Assembly: GCA_005778045.1 (NCBI GenBank)
Contig: SXKQ01000062.1
Span: 1-12,681, forward strand
Direction of reading: 5' to 3'
Length of the DNA stretch: 12,681 bases
DNA from: Planctomycetia bacterium
GTDB lineage: Bacteria; Planctomycetota; UBA1135; GCA-002686595
Below the pieces are notes generated by a model. It worked only from the letters and a program-made list of their open reading frames with translations. It was not told where the DNA came from and searched no databases. The first letter of the stretch is position 1. The number at the start of each line of letters is the position of its first letter. Below, piece after piece: positions 6,885 through 12,681 of the stretch. The position numbers and the translations under genes were made by a program.

Positions 6885-6907
6885 GGCGTGCCTCGGGGAG
6901 TCACGCC
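6885..6907. terminator. Weak hairpin in the convergent gap (possible bidirectional terminator)
   Basis: In the 128-base gap between two converging genes (6803-6930), GGCGTG (6885-6890) pairs with CACGCC (6902-6907) around an 11-base loop. No T-run follows on either strand, so intrinsic termination is doubtful. The left arm lies in a nine-base direct repeat AGGCGTGCC (6872-6880 and 6884-6892). Nothing else is recognised in this gap. Confidence 0.25.
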
Positions 6908-6930
6908 GGCGATGGCAGAAGCGCGTTCGC

Positions 6931-7869
6931 TCAGCGCGAGGTAACGCCGGCGGTGGTGGACACGAGGGCGTCGACGAAGGCGGCGGGGTCGAAGGGCTCG
7001 AGCAGGTCGAGCTGCTCGCCGGTGCCGATGTAGCGCACCGGGAGGCGCAGCTCGCGCACGATCTGACACACGGCGCCGCCGCGGGCCGTGCCGTCCAGCT
7101 TGGTGATCACGAGGCCGGACACCGGCACGTGCACGGTGAATTCCTTGGCTTGGCGGATCGCGTTCTGGCCGTTGGTGCCGTCGAGTACGAGCCAGACCTC
7201 GTGGGGCGCACCGGGCAGGCGCTTCTCGATCACGCGCCGCACCTTGGCGAGCTCCTGCATCAGGTTGGTCTGCGTGTGCAGACGACCTGCGGTGTCGACG
7301 AACACGACGTCGATCCCGAGCACGCAGGCGCTCTCGACCGCGTCGAACGCCACCGAGGCGGGATCGGCGCCTTCCTTGCCGCGCACGATCGGCGCGTTGT
7401 TGCGCTTGGCCCAGATCTCGAGCTGCTCCGCAGCCGCGGCGCGGAACGTGTCACAGGCGGCGAGCAGCACGCTTTTGCCCTGCGATTGGAAACGGTGCGC
7501 GAGCTTGGCGATCGAAGTTGTCTTACCGGAACCGTTGACGCCGACGACGAGCACGACCGTCGGGTGATGGGGGAGGCTCGCTTCGCCCGGTACCACGCCC
7601 GCGGGCGCCACGAAGCCGAGCAGTACCTCGCGCAACACCGCACGCACCTCGTCCTCGCCCTTGATCTCGCCGCGTTCGTGCAGGCGGTTGATCTCGGCCA
7701 TCACCTCGCCCGCGATCGGACCGAGGTCGCCCTGATAGAGCAGCGCCTCGAGCTCGTCGAGCAGCGCGCGATCGATCGCGCGTCCGCCCTTAAAGAGCTT
7801 GGCGATATTGTCGCTGAGCGCCTCGCGCGTGCGCGTCAGCCGGTCCTTCAGGCGATCGAAGAGGCCCAC
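6931..7869 (-). CDS. ftsY: Signal recognition particle receptor FtsY
   Basis: A 312-residue SRP receptor GTPase that docks SRP-bound ribosomes at the inner membrane for cotranslational insertion. It holds an N domain (about 1-95) and a G domain: G1 GVNGSGKTT at 110-118, the insertion-box-linked DTFRAAA at 140-146, DTAGR at 192-196, TKLDGTARGG from 256, and the closing GTGEQLDLL at 282-290. The long acidic A domain of E. coli FtsY is absent; the short amphipathic N-terminus (MGLFDRLKDRL) probably serves as the membrane-binding helix, which is common outside enterics. The start is GTG, with AGGAG about seven bases upstream on the minus strand, inside the end of nusB. Four bases separate it from the nusB stop, so it is probably cotranscribed with ribH and nusB. 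Confidence 0.97.
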   Translation of the reverse strand: MGLFDRLKDRLTRTREALSDNIAKLFKGGRAIDRALLDELEALLYQGDLGPIAGEVMAEINRLHERGEIKGEDEVRAVLREVLLGFVAPAGVVPGEASLPHHPTVVLVVGVNGSGKTTSIAKLAHRFQSQGKSVLLAACDTFRAAAAEQLEIWAKRNNAPIVRGKEGADPASVAFDAVESACVLGIDVVFVDTAGRLHTQTNLMQELAKVRRVIEKRLPGAPHEVWLVLDGTNGQNAIRQAKEFTVHVPVSGLVITKLDGTARGGAVCQIVRELRLPVRYIGTGEQLDLLEPFDPAAFVDALVSTTAGVTSR

Positions 7870-7873
7870 GGGC

Positions 7874-8302
7874 TCACTCCTGCGGGGCGCTCTTGGCGTC
7901 GACGTGGCGCGACTTGATCTTGTCGAGGATGCCGTTGATGAAGGCGCCCGAGTTCTGCGTCGAGAAGCGCTTGCCGAGCTCGATCGCCTCGTTGATGGCG
8001 ACCTTGGGCGGCACGTCCTTGCTGTGCAGCATCTCCCACGTGGCGAGGCGCAGCACGTTGCGGTCGATCACCGCCATGCGCGAGATATCCCAATTTTGCG
8101 CGACCGAGCGGATGATGCCGTCGAGGTTGTCGCGTTCCTCGTGCACGCCGCGCACGATGTGCAGCGCGAAGGCGCGCGCGTCGCGGTCGCCCTCCTCCTC
8201 GAGCAGCAGGTCCTCGGCCATGGCGAGCACGTCCTCGCCGCGCAGGTCGAGCTGATAGAGCAGTTGGAGCGCAAGCTCGCGTCCGCGAGTGCGCTTCTTC
8301 AC
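7874..8302 (-). CDS. nusB: Transcription antitermination factor NusB
   Basis: A 142-residue all-helical NusB protein, which with S10 (NusE) binds boxA of rRNA leaders to form the antitermination complex. Typical features are RGRELALQLLYQLDL at the N-terminus, the middle segment IDRNVLRLATWEML, and the C-terminal block INEAIELGKRFSTQNSGAFI followed by NGILDKI. Length is normal. The start is GTG at 8302-8300, overlapping the ribH stop by four bases (GTGA on the minus strand), so translation is coupled to ribH. The ribH-nusB pairing is common in bacteria and supports both calls. The last few residues (SRHVDAKSAPQE) are a short variable tail. Confidence 0.96.
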   Translation of the reverse strand: MKKRTRGRELALQLLYQLDLRGEDVLAMAEDLLLEEEGDRDARAFALHIVRGVHEERDNLDGIIRSVAQNWDISRMAVIDRNVLRLATWEMLHSKDVPPKVAINEAIELGKRFSTQNSGAFINGILDKIKSRHVDAKSAPQE

Positions 8303-8838
8303 TGCACACCCCCGAGACGGATGCCGAACCCGGCCTTGCGCGTATCGCCGCCGACCTCGCGCGTGCGTTCGAGGGCCGCGAGGACCGCCACCGCGGCCTG
8401 CGCCACCTCGCGCCCCTTGTCATGCTTCGAGCCCGGGAGCGCGCGCTCGCGCGCCTGCTCGAGCGTGTTGCAGGTCAGGATGCCCATCAGCATCGGCTTG
8501 TCCGTGTCGAGCGACACGCGCTGCAGGGCGTGGCTCGCGGCCGAGGCGATGTGGAAGTCGTGCGTGGTCTCGCCCTTGATCACGATGCCGAAGCACAGGA
8601 CCGCCGCGAGGTCGCCACGCATCGCAAGCGAGCGCGCCACGATCGGGATCTCGAAGGCCCCGGGCACCTCGATGACGTGCAGGGCGCCGTCTGCGAGCCC
8701 GGCGGACGCGAGCGCCTCGCGCGCCGAGGCCAGCATGGCCCCCGTGAGATCGTGGTGGAAGGTCGAGACCACGGCGCCGAGCCGCGCGTTGGGCGGCAGG
8801 CGGAGGGAGGACGCGGGGGGCGGTGCGTTGCGGGCCAT
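8299..8838 (-). CDS. ribH: 6,7-dimethyl-8-ribityllumazine synthase
   Basis: A 179-residue lumazine synthase, the penultimate enzyme of riboflavin synthesis, which condenses 5-amino-6-ribitylaminouracil with 3,4-dihydroxy-2-butanone 4-phosphate. Diagnostic segments are VPGAFEIP, FGIVIKGETTHDFHIA (with the active-site His after GETT), PMLMGILTCNTLEQARER and the KHDKGREVA helix. It is longer than most family members (about 155 residues) because of a roughly dozen-residue N-terminal lead and a C-terminal tail of about 17 residues (from about GGDTRKAG). The start is ATG at 8838-8836, with no strong ribosome binding site seen. It is the first gene of the ribH-nusB-ftsY run and diverges from glgC across a 127-base shared upstream region. 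Confidence 0.96.
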   Translation of the reverse strand: MARNAPPPASSLRLPPNARLGAVVSTFHHDLTGAMLASAREALASAGLADGALHVIEVPGAFEIPIVARSLAMRGDLAAVLCFGIVIKGETTHDFHIASAASHALQRVSLDTDKPMLMGILTCNTLEQARERALPGSKHDKGREVAQAAVAVLAALERTREVGGDTRKAGFGIRLGGVQ

Positions 8839-8965
8839 CGGTGCAGAAAGAGCGGGGGAGGCCGGCTCGGGGGCGAACGCGGCGCCAAGAGTCTAGCCCC
8901 GGGGCTATGCCGGGCAAGCCTCGGACGGCAAGCTAGCCGCCCCCCCCGCGAAGGAGCCCCCGCAG
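8839..8965. promoter_or_regulatory. Shared upstream region between divergent ribH and glgC
   Basis: This 127-base gap must hold the promoters of both ribH (minus) and glgC (plus). It contains a 14-base perfect palindrome TAGCCCCGGGGCTA (8894-8907), a GGCAAGC direct repeat (8913-8919 and 8927-8933, 14 bases apart), two CTAGCC copies 40 bases apart (8893, 8933), an eight-C run (8940-8947), and AAGGAG at 8951-8956, nine bases ahead of the glgC ATG. I cannot pick out convincing -35/-10 boxes in this GC-rich sequence, and no FMN riboswitch is recognisable. Confidence 0.45.
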
Positions 8966-10252
8966 ATGCCGCTGACCTCGGAGCTGAAGGAAACCCTGAC
9001 CCTGATCCTCGCCGGAGGACAGGGCGAGCGCCTGCGTCCCCTGACGGACAAGCGCGCCAAGCCCGCGGTGCCCTTCGGCGGCTCCTATCGCATCATCGAC
9101 TTCACGCTCTCGAACTGCATTCACTCGGGTCTGCGGCGCATTTTCCTGCTGACGCAGTACAAGGCGCGCTCGCTCGAGGAGCACATCCGCTTCGGCTGGA
9201 ACTTCCTCCCGCGCCGTCTCGAGCAGTTCATCTCGACGCGCCCGCCGCACCACCAGGGCAAGGGGCTGTGGTACCAAGGCACCGCCGACGCGATCTACCA
9301 GAACCTCGACACAATCGAGGAAGAGCGGCCGCGGCACGTGCTGATCCTCGCAGGCGATCACATTTACAAGATGGATTACAGCCGCATGATCCGCGAGCAC
9401 CTGATCCACCGCGCGGCGCTGACGATCGGCGCGGTGAAGATCCCGGTCAGCGAGGCGCGCCAGTTCGGCATCCTGCAGGTCGACGCGCGCGGCCGCGTGA
9501 CGAGCTTCGTCGAGAAGCCCAAGACCAACGCGCCGGAGATCCCGGGCCAGCCGGGTTTCTGCCTCGCCTCGATGGGCATCTACGTCTACGAGACCGACGA
9601 GCTCTTGCGGCGCCTGCGCACAGACGGGGCCGATCCCAAGTCGAGCCACGACTTCGGCAAGGACATCATCCCGCGCATGATCGAGGAGGTGCCGGTCTAC
9701 GCGCACAACTTCATCGACCGCGACGGCAGCGAGCAGCCCTACTGGCGCGACGTCGGCACGCTCGACGCGCTCTACGAGGCCAACATGGACCTGCTCTCGG
9801 TGAACCCGAAGCTGAACCTGTACGATCTCGACTGGCCGATCTACTCGCTGTGGCACGCGGACCCGCCGGCGAAGACCGTGCTCGACGAGGAGTCGGGGCG
9901 GCGCGCGGAAGTGACCGAGTCGCTGCTCTGCCCGGGCGTGATCGTCTCTGGCGGCAAGGTGCGCCGCTCGATCCTCGGCAATCGCGTGTTCGTCGACGAG
10001 CACGCGCTGGTCGAGGACTCGATCCTGTTCGGCGGCGTCGTGATCGGCAAGGGCGCCAAGGTGCGCCGCGCGATCCTCGACAAGTGGGTCAAGGTCCCCG
10101 ATGGCCACGAGATCGGCTACGACCGCGAGCAGGACGCGAAGCTCTTCACGGTCACCGAGTCCGGCATCACCGTCGTCCCCGCCGGCTACGACTTCGGCGT
10201 GGCTCCGAGCGCCTCGAGCCACACGCCCGAGCCCTACAGCTCCTGGAACTGA
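8966..10252 (+). CDS. glgC: Glucose-1-phosphate adenylyltransferase (ADP-glucose pyrophosphorylase)
   Basis: A 428-residue enzyme that makes ADP-glucose from ATP and glucose 1-phosphate, the committed step of bacterial glycogen synthesis. The nucleotidyltransferase domain carries LAGGQGERLRPLTDKRAKPAVPFGG (15-39), WYQGTADA (102-109), LAGDHIYKMDY (128-138), FVEKP (181-185) and HDFGKDIIP (229-236), all standard for GlgC. The C-terminal left-handed beta-helix shows hexapeptide-type repeats (CPGVIVSGGKVRRSILG, then VEDSILFGGVVIGKGAKVRRAIL). Length matches E. coli GlgC. AAGGAG nine bases ahead supports the ATG. No glycogen synthase or branching enzyme is in the window. Allosteric behaviour cannot be judged. 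The following 139 bases (10253-10391) contain no gene; only a 5-pair hairpin (10296-10310) and a poor promoter candidate were seen. Confidence 0.96.
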   Translation: MPLTSELKETLTLILAGGQGERLRPLTDKRAKPAVPFGGSYRIIDFTLSNCIHSGLRRIFLLTQYKARSLEEHIRFGWNFLPRRLEQFISTRPPHHQGKGLWYQGTADAIYQNLDTIEEERPRHVLILAGDHIYKMDYSRMIREHLIHRAALTIGAVKIPVSEARQFGILQVDARGRVTSFVEKPKTNAPEIPGQPGFCLASMGIYVYETDELLRRLRTDGADPKSSHDFGKDIIPRMIEEVPVYAHNFIDRDGSEQPYWRDVGTLDALYEANMDLLSVNPKLNLYDLDWPIYSLWHADPPAKTVLDEESGRRAEVTESLLCPGVIVSGGKVRRSILGNRVFVDEHALVEDSILFGGVVIGKGAKVRRAILDKWVKVPDGHEIGYDREQDAKLFTVTESGITVVPAGYDFGVAPSASSHTPEPYSSWN

Positions 10253-10318
10253 CGCGCAGCGCGCGCGTTCGAGGGGCACGCAGGACCTTCGCCGGACGCA
10301 ACGAGTGCGTGGCGCTCC

Positions 10319-10346
10319 TTGGCGTGGAATCTGCAGGATCTTTATG
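10319..10346 (+). promoter_or_regulatory. Weak sigma-70-like promoter candidate for the STAS gene
   Basis: TTGGCG (10319-10324) and TTTATG (10341-10346) are separated by 16 bases in the gap after glgC. The -10 element matches the consensus poorly, so this is only the best candidate seen; transcription would start about 40 bases before the STAS start codon. Confidence 0.2.
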
Positions 10347-10391
10347 GGGCGCGGGCCTGCGCTCGGCGCGCGGATCTGTAGCGTGCCCGGG

Positions 10392-10736
10392 ATGGAACTG
10401 AAGGTAATTCAAGTGGACGAGGCCCTGACGCACATCGCCCTGTGCGGGCGGCTCGACATCCGGGGCGTCTCCGAGATCGAGAACCGCTTCCTGTTCACGA
10501 CGACGTCGCGCCGCGTGCCCGCCGTGATCGATCTCTCCGAGGTCGAGTTCATCGCCTCGCTCGGCATCGGGATGCTCGTGGGCGCCGCCAAGGCGCTCAC
10601 CCGACAGGGGCTCGGGCTCGTGCTGCTGGTGCCGCCTGGCCTCGTCCGCGAGACGCTCGAGCTCTCGGGCTTGACTCGCGTCGTGCCCACCGCGACGGAC
10701 ATGGAATCGGCGCGCGCGCTCCTCGCGCGCAGCTAG
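10392..10736 (+). CDS. STAS-domain anti-sigma factor antagonist (SpoIIAA/RsbV-like)
   Basis: A 114-residue single STAS domain. In partner-switching systems such proteins bind an anti-sigma kinase when unphosphorylated, releasing its target, and are switched off by phosphorylation of a serine at the start of helix alpha-2. The motif here is DLSEVEFIASLGIGMLV, so Ser56 sits at the phosphoacceptor position, with Ala55 replacing the usual Asp. The N-terminal strands (LTHIALCGRLDIRG) and the C-terminal half (GLGLVLLVPPGLVRETLELSGL) fit the fold. The ATG at 10392 has no clear ribosome binding site; an in-frame GTG at 10383 would add three residues. Its partner kinase begins 22 bases downstream. No sigma factor or phosphatase is adjacent, so the regulated target is unknown. 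Confidence 0.9.
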   Translation: MELKVIQVDEALTHIALCGRLDIRGVSEIENRFLFTTTSRRVPAVIDLSEVEFIASLGIGMLVGAAKALTRQGLGLVLLVPPGLVRETLELSGLTRVVPTATDMESARALLARS

Positions 10737-10758
10737 AGTCTCTCCGAACCGGGGGACC

Positions 10759-11166
10759 ATGGACGCCGCGCTCGATCTCACGATCCAGAACGACTTGCAG
10801 CAGGTGAGCTACGTCGCCGAGCGGCTGGCGCCGTTGCTGGAATCCTGGAAGGTCGCGCCCCGCACCGCGTACCGCACGCAGCTCGTGATCGAGGAGGTGC
10901 TCTCCAACGTGGTGCGCCACGGCTTCCCGGATGGCGGGCAGCATGAGATCTCGGTCCGCGTGGCGCACGACGGCGAGCACATCGCCATCTGCGTGCAGGA
11001 CGACGGTGTCGCCTTCGACCCGAGCGGGGCGTCGACGGTCGACGTGGACCAGCCGCTCGAACAGCGGCGCGTCGGCGGGCTCGGCATTCACCTCGTGCGC
11101 CAGTTCGTCGAGCATCTCGAGTACCAGCGTCTCGCGGGTCGCAACGACCTCAAGCTGCGCCTGTAG
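10759..11166 (+). CDS. Anti-sigma factor serine kinase, GHKL ATPase (RsbW/SpoIIAB-like)
   Basis: A 135-residue protein that is essentially one HATPase_c_2 domain. The ATP-binding boxes are readable: N-box VIEEVLSNVVRHG with Glu46 and Asn50, G1-box DDGVAFDP (81-88), and G2-box VGGLGIHLVRQ (105-115). Proteins of this type phosphorylate their STAS partner and sequester either a sigma factor or another output protein. The gene lies directly behind the STAS gene and the two should form a cognate pair. The upstream GGGGGA is only two bases from the ATG, so translation may depend on readthrough from the STAS gene. A likely terminator follows 24 bases after the stop, which makes this a two-gene unit. 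The output is unknown. Confidence 0.92.
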   Translation: MDAALDLTIQNDLQQVSYVAERLAPLLESWKVAPRTAYRTQLVIEEVLSNVVRHGFPDGGQHEISVRVAHDGEHIAICVQDDGVAFDPSGASTVDVDQPLEQRRVGGLGIHLVRQFVEHLEYQRLAGRNDLKLRL

Positions 11167-11190
11167 GTCGCGCGGTGCTGCGCCGCGGGC

Positions 11191-11210
11191 GCGAGCCCAG
11201 CGGGCTCGTT
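11191..11210 (+). terminator. Probable hairpin terminator after the STAS/kinase pair
   Basis: CGAGCCC (11192-11198) pairs perfectly with GGGCTCG (11202-11208) around the loop AGC, with a possible extra G-T pair outside and TTCCC following. The stem is strong and lies 24 bases after the kinase stop; the T-tract is only two bases, so termination efficiency is uncertain. Confidence 0.5.
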
Positions 11211-11293
11211 CCCTGCAGGTGGCTACCAAGCCGCGGCCGATTTGGGTGACTCGCGGACCGGTCATTGTCTGGCCGAGAGAGGCTCGCGTGCCG

Positions 11294-11300
11294 AGGAGGT
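11294..11300 (+). promoter_or_regulatory. Isolated perfect Shine-Dalgarno (AGGAGGT) with no convincing gene
   Basis: AGGAGGT stands six bases before a GTG at 11307, but that frame is not the lipoprotein frame and its translation looks like an out-of-frame shadow. It could serve a short leader peptide or be chance. Apart from this and the hairpin at 11191, I see nothing else in the 267-base gap 11167-11433. Confidence 0.25.
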
Positions 11301-11433
11301 TTGCGGGTGCCAGTGTGCCACCATGGTGAACACGCGGGCGAGCGCAGCAGCCCCGTGGGACACGGCGAACTTGGGTCCGAGTCGACCCGAGCGGCATCGA
11401 ATCCGGTCGCTGGCCGGCAGCGTAAGCGAAGCC

Positions 11434-12348
11434 ATGAAGGTCAACCGCTCCAGCGCTTTCGTCTTGCCGTTCGTTCTCATCGCTGCGGCCTGCATGTCGC
11501 GCACGGTCGCCCCCGCGTCTCCGACCGCTGTGGAAACGAAGCCTGTCGAGCCCGAGCCGACTCGCGCGGCGCGAGCTCCGGCGGCAACTCCGGCGCAAGC
11601 TCCCACCATCGAGGTGGTGCAGCCGAGTCCTGCCAGCGCGGATGTGGCTGCGGACACGAGCGCCAGCGCTGCCTCCGTCGGCATGGGCGCGGTCCGCACG
11701 CCCGAGCTGCTGCAGCGCGTCGGTGGCGACCGCGAGATCGCGATCGCGGTGGTCGAGGGCGTCTACCGCTGCGACCGCGCACGGATCGAGGCGCCGCTGC
11801 CCGTCGGCTACCCCGAGCCTACGCCTCCGGGTGCGATCGACATCAAGGAGTACCCCTCCGTGCGCCGCGCCGAGTGGATCGAGAGCGACGCCGCGGGCGG
11901 CGTGATGGGCGGCGGCTTCTTCCCGCTCTTCAATCACATCAAGAAGCGCGAGATCGCCATGACCTCGCCGGTCGAGATGGACTACGCCGGGCTGTACAGC
12001 GACTTCTTGAACGACGAGCCGGCAGAAGAGCGCGAGACGAAGATGAGCTTTCTCTACCGCACGCAGGCTCTCGGCCCGGTTGGCGAGGACGGGAAGATCG
12101 TGGTGCGCGACACGGCGCCGGTCACAGTGCTCAGCATCGGCGTGAAGGGCGGGCTGGATGTCGCTCTCGAACTCGACAGGCTGCGCACGTGGCTGAAGGC
12201 GCAGGATGGTTGGCAGGTGGCCGGAGATCCGCGCATGTTCGTCTACAACGGGCCGTTCACCGATCCGAGCTGGCGGTGGTCGGAAGTGCAGCTCCCGATT
12301 CGCAAGCGTGGCGAGACGAACGACGGCGCTGCCTCGTCGGTGCGCTAG
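11434..12348 (+). CDS. SOUL-family haem-binding lipoprotein
   Basis: A 304-residue protein starting at ATG 11434, chosen because it gives a clean lipoprotein signal: basic MKVNR, hydrophobic core to residue 19, lipobox AAA-Cys20. Upstream in-frame codons continue to 11242 but look non-coding. After Cys20 comes a long Ala/Pro/Thr/Val/Glu-rich linker (about 23-85), then a SOUL domain at about 130-295 recognised by IDIKEYPSVRRAEW, FFPLFNHIKKREIAMTSPVEMDY (162-184) and the closing YNGPFTDPSWRWSEVQLP. SOUL/p22HBP proteins bind haem or other tetrapyrroles; bacterial members are mostly uncharacterised. It should be an outer- or inner-membrane-anchored periplasmic protein. No strong ribosome binding site precedes the ATG. 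It appears to stand alone, between a terminator and a response regulator gene. Residue Asp is not at +2, so sorting to the outer membrane is plausible. Confidence 0.88.
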   Translation: MKVNRSSAFVLPFVLIAAACMSRTVAPASPTAVETKPVEPEPTRAARAPAATPAQAPTIEVVQPSPASADVAADTSASAASVGMGAVRTPELLQRVGGDREIAIAVVEGVYRCDRARIEAPLPVGYPEPTPPGAIDIKEYPSVRRAEWIESDAAGGVMGGGFFPLFNHIKKREIAMTSPVEMDYAGLYSDFLNDEPAEERETKMSFLYRTQALGPVGEDGKIVVRDTAPVTVLSIGVKGGLDVALELDRLRTWLKAQDGWQVAGDPRMFVYNGPFTDPSWRWSEVQLPIRKRGETNDGAASSVR

Positions 12349-12395
12349 TTCCCCGGACCGCAGTCAGTGCGGCGCTCGGGCTCGGCCGGACTCCC

Positions 12396-12428
12396 GGCGT
12401 CGATTCGGCGTGGAAAGGGCGTCGATTC
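12396..12428 (+). promoter_or_regulatory. Three tandem 11-base repeats, candidate response-regulator binding site
   Basis: Three consecutive units read GGCGTCGATTC (12396-12406), GGCGTGGAAAG (12407-12417) and GGCGTCGATTC (12418-12428). The outer two are identical and the middle one matches at seven of eleven bases. The 11-base period is that of tandem half-sites bound by OmpR/PhoB-class regulators. The array ends 59 bases before the response regulator start, in the 139-base gap after the lipoprotein gene, so autoregulation is a natural guess. A small hairpin (CCGCA/TGCGG, 12358-12372) lies just upstream of it. Confidence 0.4.
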
Positions 12429-12487
12429 CCCTGTCGCTGGCCATCGTGGAGCCTGCCGCCGGCCTTGCGCTGCGGTAGCCTCCCGAC

Positions 12488-12681
12488 GTGCGAATCCTCC
12501 TGATCGAAGATAGCGCGGCGCTGCGGGCGAACCTGACCGAGCAACTCGAGCACGCGGGGCACGAGGTCGACGTGGCGCTCGATGGCCGCAGCGGACTGCT
12601 GCTCGCGCTGGCGGGCGACTACGACGTGCTCGTGCTCGACATCGGGCTCCCAAGGCTCGACGGCCTCGAGCTGTGCCGCCA
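12488..12681 (+). CDS. Response regulator, N-terminal receiver domain (gene runs off the right edge)
   Basis: The frame opens at GTG 12488 and remains open to the window edge, giving 64 residues of a receiver domain of a two-component system. The acidic pocket is ILLIEDS (Glu7, Asp8), the phosphoacceptor is Asp51 in VLVLDIGLPRLDG, and the DGLELCR that follows is typical. The LDIGLPRLDG style, with D-G-L-E, is most common in OmpR/PhoB-type regulators, but the output domain is outside the window. The start codon was chosen because MRILLIEDS is the usual beginning of such proteins; no strong ribosome binding site is seen (only GGTAGCC upstream). A set of three 11-base repeats lies 60 bases upstream. 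Confidence 0.92.
   Translation, partial: MRILLIEDSAALRANLTEQLEHAGHEVDVALDGRSGLLLALAGDYDVLVLDIGLPRLDGLELCR

Noticed and set aside
8940..8947. Eight-C run near the glgC start as a phase-variation switch
   Set aside because: Eight bases in GC-rich non-coding DNA is not unusual, it is outside the reading frame, and GlgC is not a typical phase-varied product.
8839..8965. FMN riboswitch upstream of ribH
   Set aside because: The leader is short and I cannot recognise the conserved RFN-element segments in it on the minus strand.
8933..10279. Long minus-strand open frame covering glgC
   Set aside because: The plus strand encodes full-length GlgC with all its motifs; the antisense product is a Val/Asp/Arg-rich shadow.
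10597..11937. 446-codon minus-strand open frame across the kinase and lipoprotein region
   Set aside because: It crosses two real plus-strand genes and the gap between them, with low-complexity His/Arg/Ala composition and no recognisable domain.
11265..12503. 412-codon plus-strand frame overlapping the SOUL lipoprotein
   Set aside because: Its translation is Arg/Gly-rich with no fold signature; the overlapping frame has a lipobox and a clear SOUL domain. The good ribosome binding site at 11294 is kept as a separate observation.

Overview
This is a GC-rich (roughly two-thirds G+C) bacterial chromosome window, densely coded with short intergenic gaps. FtsY without an acidic N-terminal domain, a ribH-nusB-ftsY cluster, and many GTG starts and 4-base start/stop overlaps suggest a high-GC bacterium of the deltaproteobacterial or myxobacterial grade (or a phylum such as Binatota). 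That placement is weak inference: there is no rRNA in the window. No stretch over 300 bases lacks a gene; the longest gap (11167-11433) is 267 bases. I see no tRNA, insertion sequence, CRISPR array or phage gene.

Region 1 (1-6802, + strand) is a tight run of nine genes, probably one operon: the 3' end of an acyl-CoA dehydrogenase, a MeaB-type G-protein chaperone, the large subunit of a B12-dependent acyl-CoA mutase, a 76-residue two-helix membrane protein, the separate B12-binding mutase subunit, an excisionase-type helix-turn-helix protein, a complete acyl-CoA dehydrogenase, a metallo-beta-lactamase-fold hydrolase, and an unrecognised protein that resembles LolA/DUF2092-like folds. By name the mutase would be annotated methylmalonyl-CoA mutase. 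Its substrate-defining residues are instead Phe85 and Gln203, where methylmalonyl-CoA mutase has Tyr89 and Arg207, and its layout (about 556 + 140 residues) is that of isobutyryl-CoA mutase. The operon is best read as handling a branched or short-chain acyl-CoA: carbon-skeleton isomerisation (isobutyryl/n-butyryl-CoA or a close relative) flanked by dehydrogenation. The membrane protein and the DNA-binding protein wedged among the mutase genes have no known role and are the most novel part.

Region 2 (6931-8838, - strand) is housekeeping: ribH, nusB and ftsY, read in that order, with ribH and nusB overlapping by four bases. It converges on region 1 and diverges from region 3.

Region 3 (8966-11166, + strand) holds glgC (ADP-glucose synthesis for glycogen) and then a STAS anti-sigma-factor antagonist with a GHKL-type anti-sigma kinase, a two-gene partner-switching module with no sigma factor beside it. 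A likely hairpin terminator follows.

Region 4 (11434-12681, + strand) has a lipoprotein with a SOUL haem-binding domain and the first 64 codons of a response regulator. Ahead of the regulator lie three consecutive 11-base repeats, the spacing used by OmpR/PhoB-class regulators.
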